Positions 34,564 to 45,572 of a DNA stretch of 64,000 bases are shown one piece after another. Numbering within the stretch: the first letter of the stretch is position 1; each line of letters starts with the position of its first letter. The DNA is taken from positions 7,502,001 through 7,566,000 of the forward strand of contig OZ038526.1 of NCBI GenBank assembly GCA_964036665.1, given 5' to 3'. The notes beneath the pieces were generated by a model. It did not search any database, had not been told where the DNA came from, and was given only the letters and a program-made list of their open reading frames with translations. A program made the translations under genes and the position numbers. The DNA is from Gordius sp. MW1 (lineage: Eukaryota > Nematomorpha > Gordioida > Gordea > Gordiidae).

Positions 34564-35246
34564 ATACTATCGAGGTTAATATGCATAACTCGTACGTTAG
34601 TTGGGGGTAATTCAAATTATAATGATTGTGAATAGAATACGGCGGAGTATGAATAGTGTGTATTCAAATCGAGTAAGAAGGGTGTTCCAAGGTAACCATA
34701 ATTTCACTACAGACTTTTCTGTAGTAATGCAATTTTTCAAAATATTAAAATATAAATGTATCGGCTTAAATATTAATTCATTTATGGAATACCTTAATTT
34801 AGGATCTTTAAAGGTTACAAATACAATTATGTTTATATTATACAAATCTACCTATAAAAACACACCTATTTTCTATTTCGGATAAATATCAAATATTTGT
34901 AATAATCACTATCATCAAAGCGAATTGAAGCTCTCAAACATCCATCACGTAACTAATTATGAACATTCATCTTAAACAAAAAAAAACAATACTTTAAATC
35001 CGTTGCTAATACCCTTACACAATAGAATCATTTATCATTATCTTAACCAACCAAAAAAAACAAAGAGAAAATGATTTATTAAATCCTCAGTGTTTATGAT
35101 CAGAAAAGAAAAAGGATTTACTCAATTACCACCAGCAGCAACAATTATATATCATGTGGATGCATTAATCAATGCTAGTTATCCCAGATATACCTCACAT
35201 TTGCACAATATTTATTTATTATCAAAATTCAACTTTGAAATATATT
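34564..35246. other. Spacer between the two Helentron-like copies
   Basis: There is an open frame of 94 codons at 34601-34885 with no recognisable similarity and AT-rich composition. I cannot support it as a gene. The rest is AT-rich and unremarkable. Confidence 0.4.
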
Positions 35247-37301
35247 TTTATTAATTGCTATGCAATTTATGGGCTCGTTTTTTGGTGTCCGTCCGTCCGT
35301 CCGTTGTCCGTTGTCCGTTGTCCGTTACCTCCCTATCTATTTGCATTGGGTATATTAGGTTATCGCTTTGCATGAGAAAGAGGTGCCCCACCCCTCATCT
35401 CTATCAAGAGGTGCCCCACCCCTCATCTCTATCTCCCTCGCTTTCGGGCGGGGTCGGGTTTTAATTGCTACGTTAAATTAATGCATAAGTATATCTATAT
35501 TTAAATTTTGGTAATTGCTATGCAATTTAACTAGTTTTGGGGTTAGAATCCCGGAGTTTTTTTTGACTCTTATGATTGTTCTTGTTACTATCATTGATAA
35601 TAAGACTTTTTGGCCGTCCGCTGGCTGCTGACCAATGAAAAAATGACCATTGGTTAAAATGTGAATCCGAGTTTATTTTTTCGTTTTTTTTGACTATTAT
35701 GATTATTCCTGTTACTACCATTGCTATTATGACTTTTTGGCCGTCCGTTGGCTGCTGACCAATGGAAAAAAATTACCATTGGCCAAAAGATTCGAAATTT
35801 TTTTTTTCGTTTTTTTTTTGACTATTATGAATTTATATCCACTTTACCGTGTCCTGGCTGCTGACCAATGGAAAAAAATGACCATTGGCCAAAATGTAAT
35901 TCGAAAATTTTTTTTTAGTTTTTTTTGACTATTATGAATTTATATCCACTTTTACCGTGTCCTGGCTGCTGACCAATGGAAAAAATGACCATTGGCCAAA
36001 ATGTGATTCGAAAATTTTTTCGTTTTTTTTGACTTATGAATTTATATCCACTTTTACCGTGTCCTGGCTGCTTACCAATGAAAAAAAATGACCATTGGCC
36101 AAATTTTATATATAACCTAAAAATTTATTATAGATGGTTTAACAGACAGCCAACTATGTAATATATATTTTTAACCTTATAAATGCTTATATAGTTTTTT
36201 ATTGGGTTAATATATTTCATTTAATTAGATTGTGATTTCATAGAAAACCTAAAAAGTAATATTTAAAAAAATAATATAGGTATTAGATTCTAATTTACGA
36301 TAAAATATATCGATAGAAACTAACACAAAATTCGAAACCTCCTTCAAAGGTATAATCATAGCCCGTTATTTCTAATTAAATTGAATCTACTATTAAACTC
36401 AAACACGAATTGTACTTTATTAGATGGCGCGCGTAAGTTTATATAATTAGTAAAATTTTTCTACGTGTCATAGATATTACACCGCACGTGTGGCAGGGAA
36501 ATGTCCGATATTTTTAAAATGAAAAGGTATTTTAGGAATCTGAAAAGGTTATTTTACCCCCGGCCGCCCTGGGCACCTACGGGTAAAGTTTCGAGCGAAT
36601 CGGGCTGGTAGTTTAAGAATTTAGCCCTTTTTTAAAACTAAAAAAAAACTTTTTTTTTTAATTTTTTTTTTACATTAAATTAATATTTTGTTTTTGTTAA
36701 TACCATTGATAATATGACTTTTTGACCGTCCGCTGGCTACTGACCGACGAAATATATTGATTTTCTAAACATAAAACACAACTTTATTATTTCATTATCT
36801 ATATAAATAACATAATAACTTCTACTATTTTAAAGCCACCATGGTATAGTGGTTATAGCGCCGCCTTGGGAACTGGAGGTGTGGGGTTCAAGTCAGGGAG
36901 GGGACAAATTTTTTTTTTAATTTTTTTAAATTAAATTAATATTTGTTCATGTTAATACCAATGATAATATGAATTTTTGACCGTCCGCTGGCTACTGACC
37001 AATAAAAAAATGACCATTGGCCAAATAAATCGAAATTTTTTTCGTTTTTGAATTGGTTAACATTGATAATTACCCTATGTCCTCCCCTACAAGGGCCTAT
37101 AACTAATTAACTAATTATTTTGCATCTAATACCCCCTATAGGCATTCTCGCCCCTTCCCACCTTTCTCGCCCATAAATTGCATAGCAAATATGCTACGTT
37201 TATACGGAGTATAGAAGAGTTCCCCCTTCCCCTCTTCCCTTCCACTACTCCCCTTCCCTTCTCCCCCTTCCCACGAGGGCCGAAGGCCCGAGTTTTATAT
37301 C
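35247..37301 (+). mobile_element. Helentron-like element, copy 2 (~2.06 kb)
   Basis: Nearly identical over its full length to 32393-34563 and in the same orientation: same left block, GTCCGT microsatellite (about 35287-35325), tandem array (five units), tRNA-like block, C-rich tail and terminal hairpin. The two share start and end points but have different flanks. They are therefore two insertions or a duplicate, not one array. Subterminal inverted repeats match over about 20 bp. Confidence 0.7.
36833..36906 (+). repeat. tRNA-like segment with A and B boxes
   Basis: It contains TGGTATAGTGGTTATAGCGC (A-box-like) and GGGTTCAAGTC (B-box-like) at tRNA spacing. The loop between them could present a proline-type anticodon (TGG). 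The acceptor ends do not pair well, so I read it as a SINE-like promoter module embedded in the Helentron-like element. Confidence 0.55.
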
Positions 37302-37565
37302 TTAATTATCAGAAGAAGTTCCATGTTTGCTAACACTTTATAATGTTTCCATATCACAAAAGGTAAGCAATTTATACCCTACAAGTTTTAATATAACCTT
37401 TGTTGAAGCCTTTGAGCCATTTATTTCCAATATCATACAATTAATAATACTTTCCCCATATATTCTTTTGTATAACTTGCAAAATTCTCATAAATCATAC
37501 AGCTTTAAAATTTAAAATAATCCCAACTTTAATATCTGTTCAACCTCATCAATTTTTTTCCACGT

Positions 37566-40390
37566 ATGTTAATCTCTAAACCCCTATGCCCAACTTGTAA
37601 GCTACGAATATGCCTTGATTAACACAATTCATTCTGGATTCATGGCCCTGTATCTTCAAGATGCCCTTCTTCTGGCAAATTACCTCCAACCTACTTACCA
37701 ATTCCACCCCTTGCTTCTAACTTTGAAGAGGCTCCCCTATTGCCAATCCCTAGCCCCGTCATTCCCCCATCCTTACAATGCTCCCCATCAATTAATCAAC
37801 CGCCTGACTCATCTTGGAGCAATTCTTTTTTAACAAATCAAATTCCTAATACTATCTCTAGAATCCCAAGAGGAGCCAGACCTTCCATCCAACAATTTCT
37901 GCTAAATATATTCACTTCTAGTATCAAAAACCCTTATAACTTAACTAATTGGGACAAACTTTTAAATTTCCATATCATATCCTTTATGTTAGGGAACCTA
38001 ATGAACATAATTTATCAAGTCTCATCAAGGAATCTCTTCTGTGTTTTAATACTGATGTTTCCATTACTTGCATAAGTAAAACAGAACCCTTTCCACCGGA
38101 ATTCTCAGTTAACCAAACTGCCAAGCACATCTCAAATAAAATCCATAATTTCAACCCAAAAAGTGCCCTTAGAGCTTTTTAACAACTCAATCGCCCCTTG
38201 TTGCCCTGACTCTTATAGGGAGCTTAATCAAAAACACCCACCAGCATCCTCAGCCAGTAAATACCCCACATCTCCATTATCAATAGTGCTTGAGTCTTCA
38301 GACATCCGTGAAGCCCTTAACTCCTTTCCTTTGGACTCTGCAGCCGGACTCGACGGATGGCGCCCAGTATATCTACAAGATTTACTCAACATAAATAATT
38401 TAAATACTTAACCTTTTTTAAATTTTATTACTTCTTTTTGTAATATCATTGTTAACGGAAAATTTCCTCATGAACTCATCCCTATTTTATTCGGTGCAAA
38501 ACTTATCGCCCTCAAAAAACCGGATAACTCAGTTAGACCCATTGCCATTGGAAGTCTTTTTCGCCGTATTATATCTAAAATCCTCTGCAAACTCATAAAA
38601 CCCTCCTTATCCGCTAAGCTCTGCCCTCATCAACTCGGCTTCGGATTTATAGGCGGCTTTCCTACCGAGTCCTGCTTTGTTAAATTAGATTTCGCCAATG
38701 CTTTTAACAGCATTCGAAGAGAAACCCTTATCAACACTTTTTTAGCTGAATTCCCACAATTTTTAAATTACATTTTATTAAGCTATGGTTCTATAACCAA
38801 GCTTCGATTTGGCGAATACGTCATTGACTCGTCCGAAGGCATCCAACAAGGAGATCCATTAGGCCCTCCTTTGTTTTGTTTAGCCATCCATAATTTAGTC
38901 GAGGCTATATCATCTCAGTGTACCCTTGATTTAAATGTTTGGTATCTCGACGACGCCACCCTATGTGGCCGCCCGGAGGAGATTACTAAAGCCATAGAAA
39001 TCATCAAAAATTTTAAACCCACTCTAAATCTTAAACTAAACTCGAAAAAATCTGAAATTTTTCAGGACCTCAACACTATTGACTTTCCAATTTTTAAAAC
39101 TTTTTTAGTCTTAGAGAAAGAAAATATATCCCTTTTGGGATCACCCATTGGCGGTGAAAAATCTCTTTTTAAATTTTCTTCAAAAGAACCTCGAAATTTT
39201 AAAATCTAAAACGGAACTTTTAAAATGCTTGCCAGCGCATCACTCATTTTACATAATCAAAAACTATTTTAACATTTCAAAGATTAATCATTGTTTTCGT
39301 TCATCTGGCGCATTTTTATACCCAGACGTTTTAAAGTCGTACAAAGGCTTTTTAAATCTTTATTAGAAAAAATTTTAATTTTAAAATTTAATACTAACAA
39401 TTGGATTCAAGCATCCCTCCCAACCAAATCTGGAGGATTAGAAATTCGCCCTCCCGGCAGCATATCGCTAGCCGCTTTTATCTCCTCTTTAAGTCGGTCC
39501 AAAACTTAATATTTAATCTCACAAAACATGCCTCCGACCCTATGCTAACTCAAGCCTTGGAGCTTTGGAATTTGAATGTCACACCCGAGACCGTTCAACC
39601 TCAAAGTACGAGACAAAAGGATTGGGATTCTGGACTCGTATCGCGCTCCGTTGATACCTTTTATCGAGCAGCGACGATAGCCAGCATTACAACCTTAGGT
39701 CCCTCGCTTTTGATGGTTCCGGTCACGAGTGGCTTGAAGCCTATCCCAGCAAACTTTTGGGAATGCTGCTTGAAGACTTTGAGCTATCATATTCCATAGC
39801 TTTAAGTTTGGGAATCAGCAACAGCAGAGAATTCAATTGTCGAAACTGTCTTTCCACTGTAGACGAATATGCTAGGCACCCTCTACACTCCTAGCAAACA
39901 AATATAAATATGTTAGGCACACTAAAGCCAATTTATTAATTCAAGCTGCCCTCAAAAAGGCAAAAATCCCCTCAATTCTTGAGCCGTCAGATCCCTCTCT
40001 CGAGGGTAGGATGCGCCCTGACGGCTCTTCTCTAGTCCCCTGGCAAAATGGCCTATCCCTCAAATGGGATTTTACTTGTATTGACCTTTTTGCCCCTTCC
40101 CATTTTAATTACGACCCTATCGCTACAGCAGAAGGGCGTAAAATTACAAAGTATTCTGCCCTTTTGGCAACCAATATTTTTATCCCTGTCGTTGCCTCGT
40201 GCTCCGGTTCTTTTGGCAAACAGGCAATGGGGTTTAAAAAAAAATCGGAAAACGCACCCCGAAATCTAAAATTTCTGCGTCCTTTTTACTCAGGCAACAA
40301 CTAGGGATTCTTGTTGTACGATACAACTTTAAATCCTTTGCCGACTCATGGCCCATTTTAGAAGATAATGATATAGATCTTTGTATTTAA
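37566..40390 (+). pseudogene. Decayed REL non-LTR retrotransposon, nearly full length
   Basis: The coding region follows the 954-residue ORF of the element at 6392-9256 from start to end, but frameshifts and stops break it into at least nine pieces. Recognisable parts are CPTC near the start, [70 protein letters not shown] and the final stop at 40388-40390. About 18 codons are missing between the GFxxGG block and KLDF. The A-rich stretch near 40441-40450 may be the tail. Divergence shows an older insertion or a separate subfamily. Confidence 0.9.
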
Positions 40391-40450
40391 CCAATATGTC
40401 TTTATTTTTGTATTTCGCTTATTTATGTAACTTTTTAACCACAAAAAAAA

Positions 40451-41029
40451 TTAGTAAAAATGGAAAGTAAATAATTTGGAACAATGGGGTTTTACAACAT
40501 ATAAAATGGCGTACTTTTTGAATGGAAAGCGTTATAAAATTATTTGTGTTTAATTTATGAATACCTCAGCAATCCTATGTTCCTATTTTAGTAACAATGC
40601 TATTCACATTGGTTTTTTGTGGGCTAATTACTATGTTATGAATGTATACACATATATCTAAATGATTTCTATAATAATCTTATAAACATGCAATAAATTC
40701 TTTAGGAACTGATGATGGTTATATCAAATGGCTTAATCTTTTGTCTTAAATATTTACCTAAAGGCATTATTTAATTTTGTCAATATTAATTAATGGTCCC
40801 AGGTACCAACATGTAAATGACATGTTTATAATGGTTTTTGATTAAAAAATGTTTAGCCTTTAAGATTTTTTAATTAAATATCAATTCAAATTAATAGAAA
40901 AAATTCAGATAGTTTAAAATTTTTTGAAAGTCGAGACGAGATCGAGATTCTTATAATGGCACACAAGATAAAATTCTGCTTTTGAGACCGAGACGAGATC
41001 TAAACTGTAAATTCTAAACAAATGCTCAG
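40451..41029. other. Spacer with CTCG-rich hAT fragment
   Basis: AT-rich to about 40915. Then 'gtcgagacgagatcgagatt' and 'gagaccgagacgagatct' (40930-41000) match the subterminal motif of the hAT family at 13013. No gene is visible. Confidence 0.5.
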
Positions 41030-41490
41030 GACTTCTACTATCAAATCTAGAAGTTTTTATGCAATAGCCCTCCGAATATCCCTGCAAAAATTGCAAGAAG
41101 GAAATAGTTACTTGGGCTTATATCAAAAGATAAATTATTTTGATTCAATTGATTTAGAAAACAGCGGCATTTCCTCTAAACCCGACGGCGCTTCCCTAGT
41201 GGATGGTAAATTACTAGCTTGGGACTTTAATTGCGATGACATTCGCGCCATATAATAACAATTTTAATGTACTATTTTATGCTAAAGATCGTAAAGCCTT
41301 AAATAGGGAGCCATTGCTCAATCTAAAAGCTTTATCCCCATAGTAACTTCCTATTTCGCCACTTTTGGCAATAACGCATTAGCTTTTTTAAATTTATAAA
41401 GAAATCTTCCCAGAGCCAAATACTCACCCAGCTTTATTTTGGTCAACAAATAGGCGTTTTAATGGCAAAACATAGTTTAAAACTTTATCT
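41030..41490 (+). pseudogene. 3' fragment of a REL retrotransposon
   Basis: The interrupted translation reads YPCKNCKK, PYNNNFNVL, KAFIPIVTS, FATFGNNALAFL and RAKYSPSF. These match, in order, the zinc knuckle and endonuclease region of the 954-residue ORF ([38 protein letters not shown]). Several frameshifts and stops are present, and only about the last 150 residues are represented. Confidence 0.8.
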
Positions 41491-41834
41491 GACACATAGC
41501 TCTTGCGGACTCGTTATGAATTTGATGTTTAGTTTTGTATTTAAATTATTTTGTGCTCGTTATTGTATTTGTTAATATTTTCTAACGCATTTTAATTACA
41601 AGAAATGGTTTTATTAATGGTGTCGTTTGATTAATAAAGAAGTAGAAAGTAGTGGAATTTTATTGGACCTTACCTTTCCTATCGATAAGAACGCATAAGT
41701 TTTCAATTTTGTACTTTTTATATCTGGACTAAAATTAGAAATACTTTGCAACAAGCAAACATAAGGTATCACTATAGTATCAACCTGAGGAAAACCAAAA
41801 TACTAGAGCTTGTGTTCATAATGGTATTTCTATA

Positions 41835-43951
41835 GACTAATAAAACCATAGACTACCGAACAGCTGATTTTTTTCGATTCAGTTGCATTTGACAAAAAAG
41901 CAAAAAATAAATGTCTACGAAAATGCATTTGTCGATTGAAATGTGTGCATCTAACACTAACCTTAACCTAAAACCTCGACCTAAAACACTAACCCTCCTG
42001 ACCAATCTTGATCTGACCAATTTTTGGTTTGTAGAGGTTGAGAAACCTGAGCATTATCAATAAATTCACAGTTTGGGTAAGCTATTAGATAAGATAAAAT
42101 AATTATAAACATTACTTGTATGGGGAATGTGGTCATAATTTCTTGTTATAATACAGTTTTCGTCTCTGTAAACCCCTCTCGAGGAGAATTTTCGATTCAT
42201 AGACTTTTGTCAGTTGATTTTTTGTCGAATGATTATATACTATTTTTTTCATTCAAAATTATAGAGCAACTCAGGCCGCCATTACGATCGAACCACCTGT
42301 AAGCGCACTTGTGCAATAAAAAATTGCATAAGTAAAAAGTTCAGAGAATACATTCCATATTGAGCATGTATACATTGTTTTGATTATTAATTGTAGACCT
42401 TGTTTTTCAAAGTTAATTTACATTTAAATTTGATTTTTCATGATGGTAATGATTGTAGATTTTGTTTTTTGAAGATAGTCAACCTTGAAATTTGGTTTAG
42501 GATGATGGTAATGATCTAGCAGAATTGGATGACATGTATATTTGTCAGTAAATTAGATTTAATTGTCTTACTTATTTATTTACAAAACGCCTATGTTTAT
42601 AATAAAGGCTGATACAAGTTATTGTAAGTTATGGTATTCATTATATTTACAATTAAAATTTTTTAAACATAAAATGTTATTTTATTGATATTAAATTAAT
42701 AAAATTTATAATTTTTAAGTTTTGCTTTTTTAATCATTATATAAATGATTATTCCAATTTTATTTGTAAGTCAGCCTTACATTTCTATTTTGATTGGTTT
42801 TACAAGTCTTTATTAATCAGAAGTTTAATTATCTGTAATTTTAAAATGGTAACTTGTTTAAACCTTAAGTTTGCATTTATATTATTTTAATATGCTTTCT
42901 ACTTGACAAGATTGCTATAAGGCCTCATATTAATTTTTTTTGAAAGGCAATAATTAATTCTTATTTATATAATATTTCATAGTGTCAATGTGGGCAAAGG
43001 AATTGAATATAAATGTTGCCAGGGGTGAGTGCATGGCCTATAAGGGCCAGCACAGCCCAATGCCAAGGCAATGAAGTGTGTTGTGATTGTTAAAGCCAGC
43101 CAACCAAAAAACCTATAAGTGTTTATTTTTATAAGATTATATGCCGGAACTGTATTGTAGTTTATATTTCTTTTATACTTCTGAAATAAACTTCTAAAAA
43201 ATCCTTAGCATTCATAAGCATTTTAAGCAGTTGCGTTATTGACAACCTCCTTTTAGAATTAAGTAGTGCAATAAATCCTGTCTTGTTTAAGGTTGCTAAG
43301 CATCTCTTAAATTTATCCTTGATTCAGTAATTTTAATAAAAAAAATAAACTAAGATTGAAATAAAAGTTTTTGATATATTTTTATCTTTTGTAAATAATA
43401 TTATAGATCAGGAATGGAGGTCATTAAGTCAATTACAAATTTTAATCACAGTATCATCAATTATTACACAATTTTGCTCAAGAATTTTTTTAATTGAGCC
43501 AACAATTTAAAAATTAACATTAGGCAAAAATAAAACTTATTTTAAGGTTAAATACTATTTTTAGTTAATTAATTAGCTCGTAAAATTTTATGATGGCAAA
43601 TTTATATGTTAAGGAAGTGTTGTGACTGTGAGAATGTTGTTATTACTCTTCTGAAGATACCCACTCTAACCTATAGTGATAAATATATTACTATGTTTTA
43701 TAGCGTGTAGAAAATATAGTAAGGTGGCGCTAATGTTACTTTTAACGATAATATGTTATCTCTTTATAGAGGTAGAAGTTCTACACAACTTTAAATGTTA
43801 ATGTATTTCAATTTATTTTTATCTTAACATAGGTTTTACTTTTTTACAGCAAATTAATTGCGCTTAAGTTGTTTATGGGACGAAAGTAATGGCGGTTTAC
43901 ACCCTTACTTAAAAATTATCAGCTGTTCGGCAGTCTATTGTTTTATTAATC
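41835..43951. mobile_element. Candidate 2.1-kb TA-flanked DNA element ending upstream of SWI5
   Basis: The left end GACTAATAAAACCATAGAC plus 'taccgaacagctgat' and the right end 'atcagctgttcggcagtcta' plus TTTTATTAATC are inverted copies of each other. They match the 301-bp MITE at 27308-27608. TA lies outside both ends. The interior has no transposase frame that I can see; two ~60-bp related units with 'catgatggtaatgat' occur near 42380-42510. It may instead be two separate MITE ends, so the unit is tentative. Confidence 0.5.
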
Positions 43952-44041
43952 TATATTTGGTTAAAAATGGTTGCGTTTATGCAAATGGTACCCCTATACA
44001 GGTTCTCGTGTTCCATCAACATGTGATGCGCGTAATTTAAA

Positions 44042-44328
44042 ATGCAGGCCAACAAATTAAATAAACCTTTTAAAACTCCCTTGAAAAATGCAAGTAGTAA
44101 TAAGATTAACAAATTGACCGGGGAACTGCAAGCTGAGGATAAGTATTATATACCAAATTTTATTCATGCCTAAATAGATTAAAATATGACAAAAAATATA
44201 TGGAATTATTGCATGAATACAATGAATTAAAAGATATTGGCGTTAAAATATTTGGAGAAATAGCTAAATTTAAGCAAACCACCGTAAAAAATGTTTATGA
44301 AATGTATGACATGGACTTAGAAGATTAA
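44042..44328 (+). CDS. SWI5: DNA recombination factor SWI5 homolog, 2 exons
   Basis: With its partner SFR1, SWI5 stabilises RAD51/DMC1 filaments in homologous recombination. Exons 44042-44142 and 44178-44328 are joined by a 35-nt GT/AG intron, giving 83 residues. The C-terminal half carries the family core LLHEYNELKDIG (about 43-54), then FGEIAKF and the closing TTVKNVYEMYDMDLED, matching HEYNDIKDVG...TTRDLYPEFGLDLND-type animal proteins. An in-frame TAA nine bases upstream supports the chosen ATG. The N-terminal 35 residues are basic and low in conservation, as in the family. The right end of a TA-flanked element lies only ~90 bp upstream. The antistasin-like gene converges from the other side, 204 bp away. 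Confidence 0.9.
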
Positions 44329-44532
44329 TATTTATAATGTGGAAGATTAATATTTATGATAATTTGTAACCCCATGTCAGCTTTTGTCATTGAATTTATT
44401 TATTATACTACCCAGTGCAAATATGTGAATGTTACTTAATTAATCTTGGCTATAAGAATTCAATTTAATTTTCATTTATTGATTGATTTTATTAAACAAT
44501 ATCACATAGTCTAAAAATGTTGTACACAATGA

Positions 44533-45072
44533 TCATTGAGGAGGGAATGTGGTTGGAATAGAACCAGCTTTACAGTCACAACTTTGGCAAGCATATTTAT
44601 TCTGCTTCAATCCAAATGGGCATCTGAGGGGACAGAGTGTTGATTTCTTACAACTTTGAAATATATGACTTAAATATCTTTGTCCTTATATTAATTAATT
44701 AAATTTAGATTAATGAATACTCTTGCAACCACATTTTGGACAACCATTTAGATCCTTTTCGGTTTCACAAGTTAGATTACACTTAATATCTAAACAACCT
44801 AATTGAAATTTAAATATAAATGCAATTTTATTTTACATATACACACTGGACAACCGTTGGGCAAAGTGATGAAAGTATCAATAAACCCTGAACCACATGG
44901 CTCAAAACATATAGGGGCTGCACATTCCGTTATAACTGTATAAAATTTATCAAAATATTATTTAAAGGATAAAGCTAAAATTACATTAATTACTTTTTTT
45001 CCTAAGTGTGAGAGTCACATAAGATTGTGAAAAGTATATACATATAAAGATTCCTATAACTATGCTATTCAT
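44533..45072 (-). CDS. Secreted antistasin-like cysteine-rich protein, 4 exons
   Basis: Exons 44994-45072, 44837-44935, 44721-44798 and 44533-44684 with introns of 58, 38 and 36 nt give 135 residues. The first ~17 residues (MNSIVIGIFICIYFSQS) form a signal peptide. The rest has three cysteine-rich units; the first two end in NGCPVCIC and NGCPKCGC, the antistasin signature, and the third is looser (CPLRCPFGL...CQSCDC). Antistasin-type domains are best known as serine-protease inhibitors from leeches but occur widely in invertebrates, so an extracellular inhibitor or ligand role is an inference. The last intron was placed by frame: a nearer acceptor breaks the reading frame, while the chosen one keeps it and gives a micro-intron like others here. 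Confidence 0.75.
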
Positions 45073-45572
45073 TTTAAATTATTCATGGTTAACCCTTCAT
45101 TTTATATAGCAGAGTTGGTGTCAACTTTTGATAGATATTCAAAAATAATAGTCCTTGAATTATGGGAAAGATTAATATTATAAGAACTTGATCAAAAGTT
45201 TAAGTTGTTTGTGAATACTGACACAAGTTAAATTATATGAAATAAAATCTGATTTACTATTTAAATAAATTAGAATCAGTGATAATTGAAATGTGACTAT
45301 TAAGATGAAATTGTTAAAGAATGGGATGATGTAATAATATCAAAACTTTAAACCACCAATTTAATTAAAAAAATGAGTACATAAAAACAATCAATTCCAT
45401 ATATTTATTAAAAATATAACAAAAAGGATGCCAATGACAATTTTTGAATAATTACACAATGACTTATACAATATTCTACCATAAAACAAACACATTAATA
45501 TATGACTCTGAGCATTATTTAACAAATGTTCACTCATTGTGCACACAGGGTATCTAAAAATTCGTTGTAGAA

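Noticed and set aside
34601..34885. 94-codon open frame between the Helentron-like copies
   Set aside because: No recognisable domain, AT-biased composition and no splice or regulatory context; chance open frame.
36833..36906. A functional tRNA gene
   Set aside because: A and B boxes are visible, but the acceptor and TPsiC stems do not pair well. The block is duplicated as part of a mobile element, with one copy already decayed.
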